Shown piece by piece: positions 23,075 through 35,251 of a stretch of 64,000 nucleotides of DNA. Source of the stretch: Spinacia oleracea (lineage: Eukaryota; Streptophyta; Magnoliopsida; Caryophyllales; Amaranthaceae); assembly GCF_020520425.1 (NCBI RefSeq), contig NC_079490.1, positions 3,906,001-3,970,000 on the forward strand, written 5' to 3'. Position numbers and translations under genes: made by a program. The notes under the pieces were generated by a model. The model had not been told where the DNA came from, ran no database searches, and worked only from the letters and a program-made list of their open reading frames with translations. Position 1 is the stretch's first letter, and each line of letters starts with the position of its first letter.

Positions 23075-26000
23075 GTCTCCCACTTGTCCTTAGGGACAAG
23101 TGTGCATTTCCTAATTCCTTTGTCGCTCGATGCTTGCTCTTGAACATAAGGTAAGAGTTGTCATCCTTATTATGTCCAGAGGTGTTCCTCGGTTTCAGAG
23201 TTCAACTGATCAAATAAACAGATAATCATAGCCTATGATTCATCCGAGCACGGCCATGCATTTCACAGTTTCTAGCTCTCCGAGTGGCCTTGTACAACTT
23301 TTAAGCATCTCATCCCGATTTATGGGAGGACAATCCCAATCTTGTGATCTTGAGATTAGACTTCGTTTGATAGGTGATTACCTGAGCGTTGCCTTTATAG
23401 CCTCCTTTTACGGTGCGACGGTTGGTCAACGTCAAAGCAACCAGTTCTCAAACAAGTAATCTCAAATCACTCAGGTATTGAGGATTTAGTGTCTAATAAT
23501 TTTAATGAAATTTACTTATGACAGATTTTCATCTCTTACAGTAAAGTTTCATAGGTCTTGTCCGATACTAGTCTTCCCAAAGTAAGTATCTATGCAAATG
23601 ATTATGACATTGCCATGTCCACATAGTTCAAGAAACAGAACTACTAGTCATCTTGCATTCTAGTCGTCTAACGTTTTCTATGCGTCCAATTTTATAGAAA
23701 ACTCCGACTAGGGACCATTTTCAACCTTTGACATTCAAGTTCACTTGATAGACATTTCTTAGTCACAGGACTGGTCCTGACAGTCTATCTTGAATATATT
23801 GTCAAATTGAAGGGACTCATCATTTAATACTAAACCAAGATTAAATGGAATATGAAAATACATTTCATATATGATAAATGTTCAACCCCAATGTTTTACA
23901 ACCATGGGCCTCTAACCCATCTTTAAAACATTTCATGGAATTCAAATCTATGCTTGATTTCCAGTGCTACAACGTGAGTGTTGCTTCTCACTTGTTGCAT
24001 AGGTTTAGTTATCATGCTTTGCCAATCTTAATATCCTTTTCATCGAATGTTCTTCGAGATAGATGATAAGATCTTTTGAGTATGTTTATTTTGTGATCTA
24101 GTCTTTCTCGCTACAATGGTGGTTCTACGCATTTCTCAATGAAGAACCATCAAGTTAGCAGACCTTTTTCTTGCTTCAAGAGTGGTTCTACGCATTTTTC
24201 AATGAAGAACCATCAAGCCAGCAGATAGGTGATCTTCCCAAGTTCAGTGAAGAACTCTTTAACATAAACAACCCTGTTTTATTGCTTTTTAGGCAATAAG
24301 TACTTTTACTTCAACTGTGTAGGTTGCTAGTGATGCTTTGTTTGGATTTACCTATCCAAGCAGTTCATAGATATGTGGAAGACTCTCCAACTATATCTTA
24401 GAACATAGAAATTATTATTTTAATTTCCCACGCAACAACTCATGGTCTCCAACCCATGTTGCCATTTTCAAAACACGATGCTCTATTGCTCGTCCTTATC
24501 AATGGTTAACTCCAAAGGGTCTTGCTTGATCCTTTGCCAGTGTTTATGCGTGTAGCATCAATATTTAGCATATCTTTATTTCCTTGAATCAAGAACTATT
24601 CCTATGTACCTTTTCAAGTACCATAAGTATTCTTGATCTCAATCTAGTTGATCTTTACTTAGATCAATAAAGATTGGTATATGTTCGTCATGGCTAAAGT
24701 CATACGATACGTTTTTGGCGATCCTCATATTATATCATACATGATAAATTCTTTTGCAGAATAATTCCCAATTGAATTCTATTCATGTAACTTTAGCTTA
24801 TCTAGTTTCAGTAGATACTAAATCCAGCTAAATTCTTTGACATATAATATAGGTTAAGAATCTTATTTAGATCCTTTGATGTTTAACTTAGTAAATGCTT
24901 ATACATAGTTCAAACATCCTTTACTTAGATTTATTCACATGGGTCGAATATCTCCAATGGAGACTTTCGTTTTTGATTTAGTAAATGCCATTTACTTAAT
25001 CCAAAACAATATCATAAGATCTTTGTAAATAGATCTTAATACCCAGTATGTACTAAGTTTCGCCTTGGTCCGTCATTGATGAATAATCTCAAATCTAAGT
25101 ATTTAGCATTTGAATGTTATTTCACAATAGAGAGATATATGTGTGATACACATAGGACCAATTAAGTTTTATGTACTCCCACTAAACTTCTTATATATCT
25201 ATAAGAATCATGTACATTTTATGAAACTAAAATACTTATTAGCTTCACTAAAATACAGTTCTAATTCCCAATTGCTTGCTTAAATCTGGACTTAGATTTC
25301 ATAAGCTAGCTTTCCTTTTCAAGCATTATTTGGATCCACAAATCCTATGACATGCCATGTACATAGTTTATTCCAACATTTGATTGAGGAATACTTTTGT
25401 CATCCAATTGCCATATTTACCAATATGCAATCATTGCTTGAATTATAGACTTGAAGCATTACGATTTTGCATGAGGTTTCAACACAATCCACATCGTGAA
25501 TTTGCTTGTAACTTTTAGCAACTAATCTAGCTTTGTGTGTGAACACAATTCTTGTTTGATGGTTTTTATCCTTAAAACAAACTTGCAACCAATAGGTGTG
25601 AAACTATTCTTGCAAATCAACAAAATTTCAATTTTGTCATCAAAACATTGAGTATGTTTTATGGCCTCTAACCATTTAAAACATTTGAGTCTATATATGG
25701 CCTCTAACCATTTTAGGGAATCTGGGTTTCGTCATAGCTTTCTTACAAGTCACAAACTCATTAATCTACATGATAATAGTTTGACTGCAAGTTGTAGGTT
25801 TCTTCACTATCTAATGGAAGAATCGCATAGCTTCAATGACCTGAACTCCATGTTTCTTCACTATCTAATAGAAGAATCTCATAGTTCCAGTGACTTGAAC
25901 TCTATGCCTACTAGGGTATAGAACATCAAACAATGAAATATCAATAGCCACTTGAAAGTCCTTTGAATATTCTGTTCTCCTTGAAGCACTTGTAAAGTCT

Positions 26001-26745
26001 TCTAAGAGATGTCTATTCTTTAAAGCCACTTCTAAAGTCCTTAAAGAATAAGTTCGGATTTTCTGAAGCACTTCGAAAAGCCTCCGGAATGTCCGTTTAT
26101 GTTTGTTGTTCGCCTCGAAGACTTTCGAGGTCTATTTTCTCCCACTTGTCATTTTGGAAACGAATCTCCAAAAGGACATTATTTCGAGCAAACAAACATT
26201 ATGTTCTCAAAAATTCGTGGTAGAAACAATACCCTTGTGTCTCATTTGAATAAATCACAATGAAACATATATCTATACTTGGGCCTTAGTTTGTCGAATG
26301 ACAAACACTAAGCTCCCACTGAGTTTTGCAACTCTCTAGATATATTTTATGAAAAGTTATTCTGAAATTACTTTTCAATAGATTTGACGAATTTGGTTTA
26401 GTTTGGTGGTAGTTGAGCATTTTGTTTTAGAAATTATAGGAAAAATCTTTATGATTCATCATTAATCGAATCAAGTACTAATTGACTTCGATTATTCCAA
26501 CTAAGATATGCCATATCTTATGGACCTAGATTGTGAAATTACACCACACAATCATTGATGATCATATTTGGTCTCAAGTAATCATCAACATGATCTAACC
26601 TAGATCTTTATGATTTCTTGCCAAGTGGATTTATACTTCTGAATCTTTGAACTAGCCAAACAGATTCAAACTTATATCACATTGAGTAAATAAACCTATA
26701 TTCACTCAAATCTGTGTGAAATAATAAAGTCATAAAATCTTTTGT

Positions 26746-29257
26746 GAGGTAGAGACTGTAGCTTTTACCGAGGAATGTAGTGCTTATTTGCAAAACAAGT
26801 CTCCACCTAAACTTAAGGACCCCGGGAGTTTTTCCATCCCATGTAACATTGGCACCGTATTTATTGATAAAGCTTTATGTGATCTAGGTGCTAGTGTGTC
26901 TGTCATGCCTTTGTCTGTCTGTACTAAACTGAATATGGGTGAGCTTAAGGTTACCAATATCACTCTGCAAATGGCCGACCGTTCTGTCAAATACCCCTTA
27001 GGTGTTTTAGAGGACGTCCCTGTTAGAGTAGGTAAATTCTATATACCTGTAGACTTTGTAGTATTAGACATGCAGGAGGATTCTCAAATTCCCATAATCT
27101 TAGGTAGACCCTTCCTTCACGCGGCGGGGGCGGTAATTGATGTTAAAAGTGGGAAATTGACATTGTCTGTTGGGGATGATAAGGTGACTTTTAATCGAAA
27201 CAGTGCCTTAAAAAGTCCCATGCTAGAGGAGGAACAATGCTATCGCATAGATGTAGTTGACCTTATTACTCATGATAACGTCTCCCAAGTTCTCGAAAGA
27301 GACCCTTTGGAGGCAGTGCTTTGTTGTGAGTCTTCTGCAGGTGATAGCAGTTCTTGGAGTGCTGAAGTGGATGCTCTGGAGTTGACTCTTAATGGTGGAG
27401 AATCTGAGCCGGAGAGCACCAAATTGAAGAGGTTAGTTCGGCCGGTTTGTTCTGTTAAAGAGGTAAAGAAACCCGAACTTAAGCCTCTTCCTGCTAACCT
27501 TAAGTATGCGTTTTTAGATAATGAACAACTTTGCCCTGTGATCGTCAGTACTGCACTTGATGCAGACCAGTTATCCCAACTTCTTATTGTGTTGAAAAGG
27601 CACAAAAAGGCCATTGGGTACAGTATTGATGATTTAAAGGGTATTATCCCTGACTTTTGTATGCATAGGATACATCTAGATGAAAATCATAAACCATGCA
27701 TTCAACCCCAGCGTCGTTTGAACCCTGTCATGCAAGATGTTGTAAAAGCCAAAGTTATGAAATTGCTTGATGCGGGTATAGTGTATGCTGTGTCTGATTC
27801 TAAGTGGGTGAGTCCCGTTCAGGTAGTGCCTAAGAAAGGGGGGACAACTGTGGTGAGAAATGAAAAAAATGAGTTGATACCAACTAGGGTAGTCACAGGT
27901 TGGCGCATGTGCATTGATTATAGGCGTCTTAATGTTGCTACTAAAAAGGACCATTTTCCCCTTCCCTTCATTGATCAAATGTTAGAAAGGCTAGCCTGTC
28001 ATAAGTTTTTCTGTTATCTGGATGGTTATTCTGGTTTCTTTCAAATTCCCATACATCCAGACGACCAGGAAAAGACCACCTTCACCTGTCCCTATGGTAC
28101 CTTTGCATATCGTAGGATGCCTTTTGGTCTGTGTAATGCACCTGCTACTTTCCAACGTTGCATGATGAGTATCTTTTCTGATTTTATTGAGTCTATCATG
28201 GAAGTGTTTATGGATGATTTTAGCGTCTATGGTACTTCTTTTGATTCTTGCTTGCTAAATCTGACTAAAGTTTTGAAAAGATGTGAAGAGTGCAATTTAG
28301 TCTTGAACTGGGAAAAGTGTCATTTCATGGTTACTGAAGGGGTGGTTTTGGGACATTTGATATCTGATAAGGGCATTCAGGTGGATCGAGCAAAGGTCCA
28401 AGTGATTGAACAATTACCCCCTCCAGTTAATGTGAAGGGTGTTAGAAGTTTTCTTGGTCATGCGGGGTTTTATCGCCGCTTTATCAAGGATTTTTCTAAA
28501 ATTGTTAAACCACTTACCCAGCTCCTCCTCAAGGATGCCCCGTTTGTGTTTACTGATGCTTGTCTTGAAGCCTTTGACAGGATTAAATAGGCACTGATTT
28601 CGGCTCCCATCATTCGTTCTCCCGAATGGGATCTTCCGTTTGAGATAATGTGTGATGCAAGTGATTATGCAGTTGGGGCACTTCTGGGCCAGAGAAAGGA
28701 GAAGGTTTTACATGCCATCTATTATGCAAGTAAGACCTTAGATGAAGCTCAGGTTAATTATGCTACTACTGAGAAGGAGCTTCTAGCTATAGTCTATGCC
28801 TTGGATAAATTCCGCACCTATCTGATTGGATCCAATTGAGGTGATAGTCTATACTGACCATGCGGCCCTTAAGTATCTGCTCTCTAAGAAGGAAGCCAAG
28901 CCTAGGCTTATTCGATGGATACTACTGCTACAGGAGTTCGATCTAGAGATCCGCGACAAGAAAGGGGCTGAGAATGTGGTTGCCGATCACTTGTCTAGAT
29001 TGAGGTATGACGATGGTAAGGGATCTACACCAATTGATGATTCATTTCCGGATGATCATCTACTTGCACTTGCCAGTCAGTCACCATGGTTCGCAGATTT
29101 TGCTAACTACATTGTAGGGAGAATTCTTCCGGCCGATCTTTCATATCAACAGAAGAAGAAATTCCTACATGATGTCCGGTTTTACTTTTGGGACGACCCT
29201 TATTTGTTTCGTGAGACTGCTGAAGGGTTATACAAGCGTTGTATTCCAGAATGGGAA
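26746..29257 (+). pseudogene. pol: Athila pol, first part: protease, RT, RNase H
   Basis: Aspartic protease core: IDKALCDLGASVSVMPLS (about 26850-26920), with DLGAS in place of D-T/S-G-A as usual for Athila, and IILGRPFL later. RT is about 27690-28560 with WRMCIDYRRLN, PFGLCNAPATFQRCM and the catalytic FMDDF (about 28208). RNase H is about 28640-29000 with CDASDYAVGALL, EKELLAI and [10 protein letters not shown]. Lesions are a TAG at 28588-28590 between RT and RNase H, and a frameshift near 28830 inside RNase H. The frame then runs to the integrase N-terminus, where the hAT element cuts it. This copy cannot encode a full polyprotein; the long RT frame is otherwise well preserved. Confidence 0.9.
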
Positions 29258-29265
29258 GTTCAAGG
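29258..29265. repeat. Target-site duplication GTTCAAGG of the hAT element (left)
   Basis: GTTCAAGG recurs exactly at 31732-31739. Both copies read in frame with the flanking pol sequence. Eight bases is the hAT signature. Confidence 0.9.
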
Positions 29266-31731
29266 CAGTGGCGGACCTAGCTACTTGATGAGTCATATTT
29301 GTATAGGGTATTTTAGGCGCATTTAGGTTGCATTATTAGGCATTTATATCATTTTAGTTGCATTTAGGATCACATTTGCATAAGTTATCGTTGTCGTACT
29401 CTATTACGCCCCGTTTGTGTTTTCTTAATGTTTCAGGTGATTTTACGGTCATTTGGATGCTTCCGGAGTGTTAGGAGTTGATTTGGATGATGAACGGATG
29501 GAATGTTGACTCGAGGATCATTGCATGTCTCTAGGGATAATTTTGAGTCAACAATGAAGCTAAACGCAACTTTTCTAAGCATCAAAACGGACAAGCATTC
29601 ACTCTTTTGATTATATCTCAAGTTCTACATGTCGGAATGAGACGATTTTGATTGGTCTAGAAAGTAGGCTTCAAGAGCTTTCCAACGACAGGTCACACGT
29701 CCTTATAGGCATTGTAGAACAAGAGTTATGACATAAACAAGATGGCTCGACTATCCGATTCGCCCACAGCCCAAACCGATGGCCCGATTCCACTCCTTGG
29801 GCGCAAAAACCAGCGACGGACCAGCGGGCCCGCTGGTTTCTCCGCCCAACTTACTTCCGCGCGAAATCGTGTGCGTTCGTTTCGTGATCGTCCAATTAAA
29901 TCATAGCTTATGTAATTGTTACTTTTTCCTATTTTGTTTAGAATTTAGGAAGCATATAAATACTTCAAGGGAATGTTTTATCCCTTATGCTTTTATTTCC
30001 TTTAGGTTTCAATTCCCTAGATTTCGAATTCACGTTCTTTTTCTCTCTTTTCTTTTTCATGAACCCTAGTTTTTCTACATACTCCATCAATGTAATTCTT
30101 TGAGGTATAATTGATTTTTCTCTTTATTTTATTTATTGCTTTTAATTATGTTTTCATTCTTAGAATTGATTTTCATTGTTCGTTTCATGATTGAGTAGTT
30201 CGCTTTCTAGGGTTTGGGAATCCATGTTTATATTATGAATCCTTATTATTATTGTTGATGGTTTGATTATTCATTGATATTTCTAGTTGATTAGGTTTAT
30301 ATTGTTAATCTTTGCAATCTGATCAATTGTTTGATTAAATCATGCTAATAGGATTTAGAATCGAAAGATCGAATTTTAGAGGCTTACCTACAACTAGCAA
30401 TTCTGATTATGTTAGCGATCGTACTGCATATGTTGAATTGAGAGTGTTAAGACCTGACCGTAGGATTAACTTGTGCTCTAGATAATTTGAATATTTGAGT
30501 TGTTGATGATGTTTTGATTGATTCTGAACTATGAACATGGTGAACCGTTGCCCTAGATATTTTAGTTTATTTTTCTATTTATTTTAGTTTAAACATTGAA
30601 TCCTAAATTTCGTGACATTGTTAGTTTCGCCATACCTTGAAAGCTAGATTTAAATAGCCATCTCTCTGTGGATTCGACCCTGCTTACCCTACTACATTGT
30701 TAGGAGGTTTCGTTAGGATTTTATTTTTGACGGGTGTACGACAACCTATCACTACTAACCTGGCTATGCACGTGCATACCCATTATTTAAAAAAAAAAGA
30801 AAAAAAAAGAAATCAGTGTATTTCGCCCAAAACCACGCATCTTCCATCCTTCCCCTTCCAACTTGAAAGATATTTTATCTCTCCTCTCACCATAGCTAAT
30901 CCCTTATCTGCTCCTTGCCTCCATAGACTCCTTTGTCCTCTCATCGGACCCGGTGCACCACCGCGACGGAACCAAAATCATTCAATCACCTTCTCTTCTT
31001 CTCTGTTTAGAAAATTAGGGTTGGTGATTTGAGAATTGGGAGTTAGATCTAAGCGGCAGCGGCGGCAGCACGACACGCTGACGAGAATCGAAAGCGGCCT
31101 CTCACCATCACGGATTCACGGAATTACCTGGCGGCTGGATTCCTGTACGATTCGGCCACCGACAACACCATCAACGGTTCAAAGTTCCTAGTTAAGTATT
31201 TGAATATTTTTTGTGCAATTATGTATTATAATTTGGACTTCAATTTCGAAAAATCACGAAAACAAAAAACGGTATTAATTTTATTTTGGAAAATCAGTTC
31301 CAAATTCAAGAAATTAAGATTAATAAAAGATGCAATCGATAGAATGATAGTGACTTAGAATTTGTATGATTTCATATGCTCCAAGCTTCCAATACCAAAT
31401 TTGATTTAGGATAAATATGAATTTGATGGAAATGTTATTGATGGGCTCAAGAACAAGAGGTTTAGGGAGAAAGAATAAGAGGGTATTTAAACTTGAAAAT
31501 TAAGAGGAAGATTTTAAATAAAAATTAAGATGTAATAATTAGTTTGAATTTCATTTGAAAAAAGAAAACAACATTTTTTTTCTTCTTTGTTGTTTTTTGG
31601 TATTCACCTTTGTACATACCATTTTTGTTACGGTTATTAAGATATTTCTTACTACAAAAAAAAAATATGTGGTTAACCCATAGATAGCGCATTAGTGCCC
31701 TACCATTATCAAAATTCTGGGTCCGCCACTG
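29266..31731. mobile_element. hAT-type non-autonomous element in Athila integrase
   Basis: Terminal inverted repeats are CAGTGGCGGACC at 29266 and GGTCCGCCACTG ending at 31731, with a perfect 8 bp target duplication. Without the solo LTR inside it, the element is about 1.0 kb. Its interior (30757-31731) has an A-rich tract, a CT-rich leader-like stretch (about 30840-31010), a GC-rich part (about 31050-31180) and AT-rich DNA. I recognise no transposase (no RVT-like or dimerisation motif). It may carry a captured promoter/leader fragment, which is unproven. Confidence 0.85.
29286..30751 (+). mobile_element. Solo LTR of an Athila-like element inside the hAT element
   Basis: 1466 bp, TGATGAGTCA... 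to ...CGACAACCTATCA, flanked by the 5 bp duplication CTACT (29281-29285, 30752-30756). A TATA box TATAAA is at 29955-29960, with a GC palindrome CCAGCGGGCCCGCTGG upstream (29821-29836). The end (CTGTGGATTCGACCCTGCTT near 30667) is Athila-like, as in the host LTR. There is no internal region, so it arose by LTR-LTR recombination. Its sequence is a different family from the host Athila LTR. Confidence 0.9.
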
Positions 31732-32847
31732 GTTCAAGGTGTTATCAGTAGGTGTCATTCTTCACCTTATGGTGGTCACCATGGACCGTCTAAAACAAAC
31801 GCTAAGCTGTCACAATGTGGTTTTTACTGGCCTACTATGTTCAAGGATGCACAGGCTTTTATTATGGCTTGTGATGCGTGCCAGAGGGCCGGCACTATTT
31901 CGAGGAGGTATGAGATGCCACAGAACGGGATCCTTGAGGTTGAGATTTTCGATGTGTGGGGAATTGATTATATGGGACCATTCCCATCGTCCAAGGGTAA
32001 CTTGTATATCCTTGTTGCTGTAGATTATGTGTCAAAGTGGGTGGAAGCCGTTGCCTCACCTACTAACGATGCTAAGACAGTCATCTCCCTGTTCAAGAAG
32101 ATCATTTTTCCTAGATTTGGGGTTCCGCGCGCTTTGATCAGTGATGGAGGGTCACACTTCCATGAGAAGCATCTGGATGCGCTCCTGCGCAAGTATGGAG
32201 TTTATCACCGCACTGGACTAGCCTACCACCCTCAGACGAGTGGTCAAGTTGAGGTCTCCAACCGAGAGATCAAATCTATCCTTGAGAAAGTGGTGGCGAA
32301 GTCTAGGAAGGATTGGAGCGATAAGCTAGATGATACTCTATGGGCATACAGAACCGCCTTTAAGACACCTATTGGTACCTCCCCGTATCGGTTGGTGTAT
32401 GGCAAGGCGTGTCACTTACCAGTAGAAATGGAATACAAGGCTTATTGGGCAATCAAACAGCTCAACATGGATGCAAAGCTAGCCGGTGAGAAGCGGTTAC
32501 TTCAATTGGGTGAGCTCGGTGAATTCCGACTACAAGCCTATGATAGTGCCCGGATTTACAAGGAAAAGACCAAGAAGTGGCACGACAATCACATTTTGCG
32601 TAGAGAGTTCGCGGTGGGCGACAAGGTTCTACTTTTTAACTCTAGGCTTAAGTTATTTCCTGGAAAACTTAAGTCTAGGTGGTCTGGGCCGTTCACCGTG
32701 ACTATGGTAAGCAAGTTTGGGTCTGTTGAAGTAGAGAATGAGAATGGTGAACGATTCAAGGTCAACGGGCAACGTCTGAAGTTGTACCATGATGGGGCTA
32801 CTGTAGGAGTGGTTGAGGTCCATCACCTCAATCCCTCCGCCTCATAA
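31732..32847 (+). pseudogene. pol: Athila pol, second part: integrase (frame intact after the insertion)
   Basis: The frame resumes directly at the right hAT duplication. It begins with the zinc-binding part ([15 protein letters not shown], then CDACQRAG) and the catalytic core: D in [11 protein letters not shown] in ISDGGSHF, E in GQVEVSNRE. The GPY-type C-terminal part is [15 protein letters not shown]. The stop is TAA at 32845-32847. Integrase inserts the cDNA into host chromatin. The catalytic triad is present and the open frame is uninterrupted, but it is cut from the rest of pol by the hAT element, so I class it as part of a disrupted gene. Confidence 0.9.
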
Positions 32848-33667
32848 ACTGCATATTCAAGGTAACAAGGTCGAGCGGGACCTAGAAATAAACCAGCGCT
32901 TTGCGGGAGGCAACCCGTATTTTATCGCTTTAGTAGTATAAGTTTGATTTTTGGATTTTTATTCTATTTTTGTGTGTTTAGTTAGTATTTCCCATACCTA
33001 AGTGTGTTCAAGCATTGTTTTTGGTGTTTAATAATGTGCAGGCCTAAAGCTCCAAGTTCGAGAAAGTGAAATTACGCACAAGGCCAAGCACGCGCACGGA
33101 TGAGATTCTTGCAGTTTATTTCCGCCCGATCGGGCGAAGCATGCCCGATCGGGCGGTCTGGCGAGTGGAATGCTCGATCGGGCGAAATTATTTCGCCCGA
33201 TCGGGCGGTCTGGCGAGTGGAACGCCCGAGTCGGGCGTTTGTCTGCCCGATCGGGCGAAATTATTTTGCCCGATCGGGCGGTTGATGAAATTTTCGAGGA
33301 AAAGTCAAGGATGATTCTGGGCAGGAAAAAGTCAAGAAAATGAGCATTCGCAAAACGCCCGATCCGGATCGGGCGAGGTGCGCCCGATCGGGCGCGCACG
33401 GATGAAAAGAAAAGGATCGCATCTCGCCCGATCGGGCGGAATGTCGCCCGATCGGGCGCGACGCGATTTCAGCAATAAACCACGATTCCACCCTTTCTTT
33501 CTTCACTTCCTCTTCATCTTCAACCTAAATTTCTCTCACTTCCTCCATTAAACCCCAACTTCCAAAAACTTCAAACCAACATATCTCCCTCAAATCTCCA
33601 CCAAATTCAACAATTCTTTCATCAAAATCATCCTCTCATCATCCTCTACAACCTACACCTAACCGAT
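32848..33667 (+). promoter_or_regulatory. Athila spacer upstream of the env-like ORF, with palindrome array
   Basis: Non-coding between integrase and the third ORF. 33123-33458 contains eleven palindromic units. Eight are perfect (for example 33123-33136, 33194-33207, 33381-33394, 33425-33438 and 33445-33458). The enlarged form CGCCCGATCCGGATCGGGCG is at 33356-33375, and two units are variants. After the array a CT-rich leader (about 33485-33660) leads to the ORF. The layout mirrors the LTR U3-leader order, so it could act as an internal promoter or splice-acceptor region. That role is inferred. Confidence 0.7.
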
Positions 33668-35251
33668 TTGAGTTTTCTCTCATCCCCACAAAATCCCCAA
33701 TTCACCCAAAAAGCTCAAAAACTCAAAAATTCAGATTTTTCATCAATGGCAAATAGACCACAAAGAAAATGCACGAGGGTACCAAGAAATCAACATGAGG
33801 CTTCCACGAGCCGATCTCGGGAACCGACACCACCACCTCCACCACCGCAATTCGAGCCCGACACGGATTTTCCGGATGTCATCTTTATTACGGAGGAGCA
33901 ACGAGCACGATTCATGCACCTCAAATTGAGGGAGGTAATCCCTACTCGCTTTATATGTCAAAAATCCTTGCATGAAATGGGAATTGAGCGTGATGTAAAA
34001 CGTGTTTTTGTTGGTGTTGGTATGAGTAACATGTATAGTATGCTCCGTCTCACATTTAGACGGTTGACTCTAGAATTCTTGAGTAGTTTTAATGTGCGTA
34101 GGGATGGCTATCGAACCGTGTCATCGGTTAAATTTCGTGTGATGAATAGAACCTACACCATGAGCTTATCTGATTTTGGTAGGATTTTTGGATTATCTAC
34201 CACATATAGTAGGAAACCTAAGGAGACCCATAACAACTGCACCATGTGGGGAAAGCTTACGGGCAATGATAATCCCGGGAGTATGCAACATTTGCATGCT
34301 TCCAAGATACAAGACCCGGTACCCATTGTCTTTTACAGGTTCCTAGGATTTACAGTCTTTGGTAGGGATGAGACCCGGAACATTAGGAGTACGGAGCTAG
34401 AGATCCTAGGTGGCTACGTTTCAGAAGGAGAGGAGAGCTACAAAATGAACCTTGCACATCACATGGCCTCTCAATTTTACTCCATAGCCACCTCCACACA
34501 TACTACCAAAATTACCATTGGTGGGTTGATCACCCACATAGCCATGGCCACGGCCAACTTTACTGAGGCTAACCAGATTCCAATTCTGGGTAGCAACTTG
34601 CTTGATTTGGCTTATTTTGCTGGACTCCGTAGGCTACAGGGGGAGCATGGGTTATTTAGGCCGGGAGCCATATACTGGATGTTCGAGGGAAACAGGCTTT
34701 TCACCTTGCCTGACCCTCAGGGCCGCACTAGTTTCAGACCCGGTCAGGCTCATTATCTATTTGTTGGATTTGAGCAAGAGCCTCAGCCTGACCCCCAGCC
34801 TTAGCCTGACCCTCAGCCAGAGCCCCATCAGTACCAGCCAGATCCTCGCACCTACTTCAGGAGGGGGCGTCGAGACACGGGGAGGCCCCAGAGTGGCCCG
34901 GTAGTACATGAGGAGCAGGGGTCCATTGATGAGAGGTTGAGAAGACTTGAGCTCGGGTTCCGGGAGTTCGCAGCTGATCACCAGAGGACCATGTTCCCAT
35001 TTTATGATCAGTATGCCAGGCAGGGCTATATTGCCCCAGATTACGAGCACCCTACCTGGTATACCTATCCCGCGGAGGGATATGGAGCTCCGGGTTCTAT
35101 GGGCACCTTCACACAATCACACCCACCCAGTACGGAGGGTGGGGAGCGGGTCCTAGTGGGCATGGTGGCCGAGATGATGGTGATGATGATGATGATGGCG
35201 GCAATGGCCGTCAATGATGGAGATGAGATCGAGTTGGTTCGATACCCTTGA
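33668..35251 (+). pseudogene. Athila env-like third ORF with one premature stop
   Basis: The frame opens with ATG at 33668; a second in-frame ATG at 33746 (MANRPQRK) is the likelier start. It runs to a TAG at 34802-34804 and continues in the same frame to TAA/TGA-type closure at 35249-35251. The central part (LTLEFLSSFNVRRD, MSLSDFGRIFGL, HLHASKIQDPVPIVFYRFLG) matches the ATHILA ORF-1 family (Pfam PF03078) found in the env-like position of Athila elements. The TAG falls in a Pro-Asp-Pro-Gln repeat (QPDPQP) and is probably a point change of a CAG. No signal peptide or clear membrane helix is visible in what I read. The function of the family is unknown. Confidence 0.8.

Larger units (their letters stand above)
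21621..26745 (-). mobile_element. Truncated, decayed Ty1/copia element nested in Athila gag/pro
   Basis: The element lies on the minus strand. Its 3' LTR is 21621-23074 and is preceded (minus sense) by the purine-rich AAGGACAAGTGGGAGAC. Inward, the minus strand shows a heavily decayed copia RT: GCKF, HKARLVAK (about 25510-25540), an IWQLDDK-like echo of IWQMDVK, then VYM. There are many stops. The 5' LTR and gag/integrase half are missing, and about 60 codons expected in Athila before VETVAFTEECSA (about 26752) are also missing, so a deletion removed both. The right boundary is approximate. Because it lies in a young Athila, most decay must predate its insertion. Confidence 0.75.

Noticed and set aside
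30697-31032. 111-codon plus-strand frame
   Set aside because: It starts inside the solo LTR and runs across the LTR/hAT border, so it cannot be a real gene.
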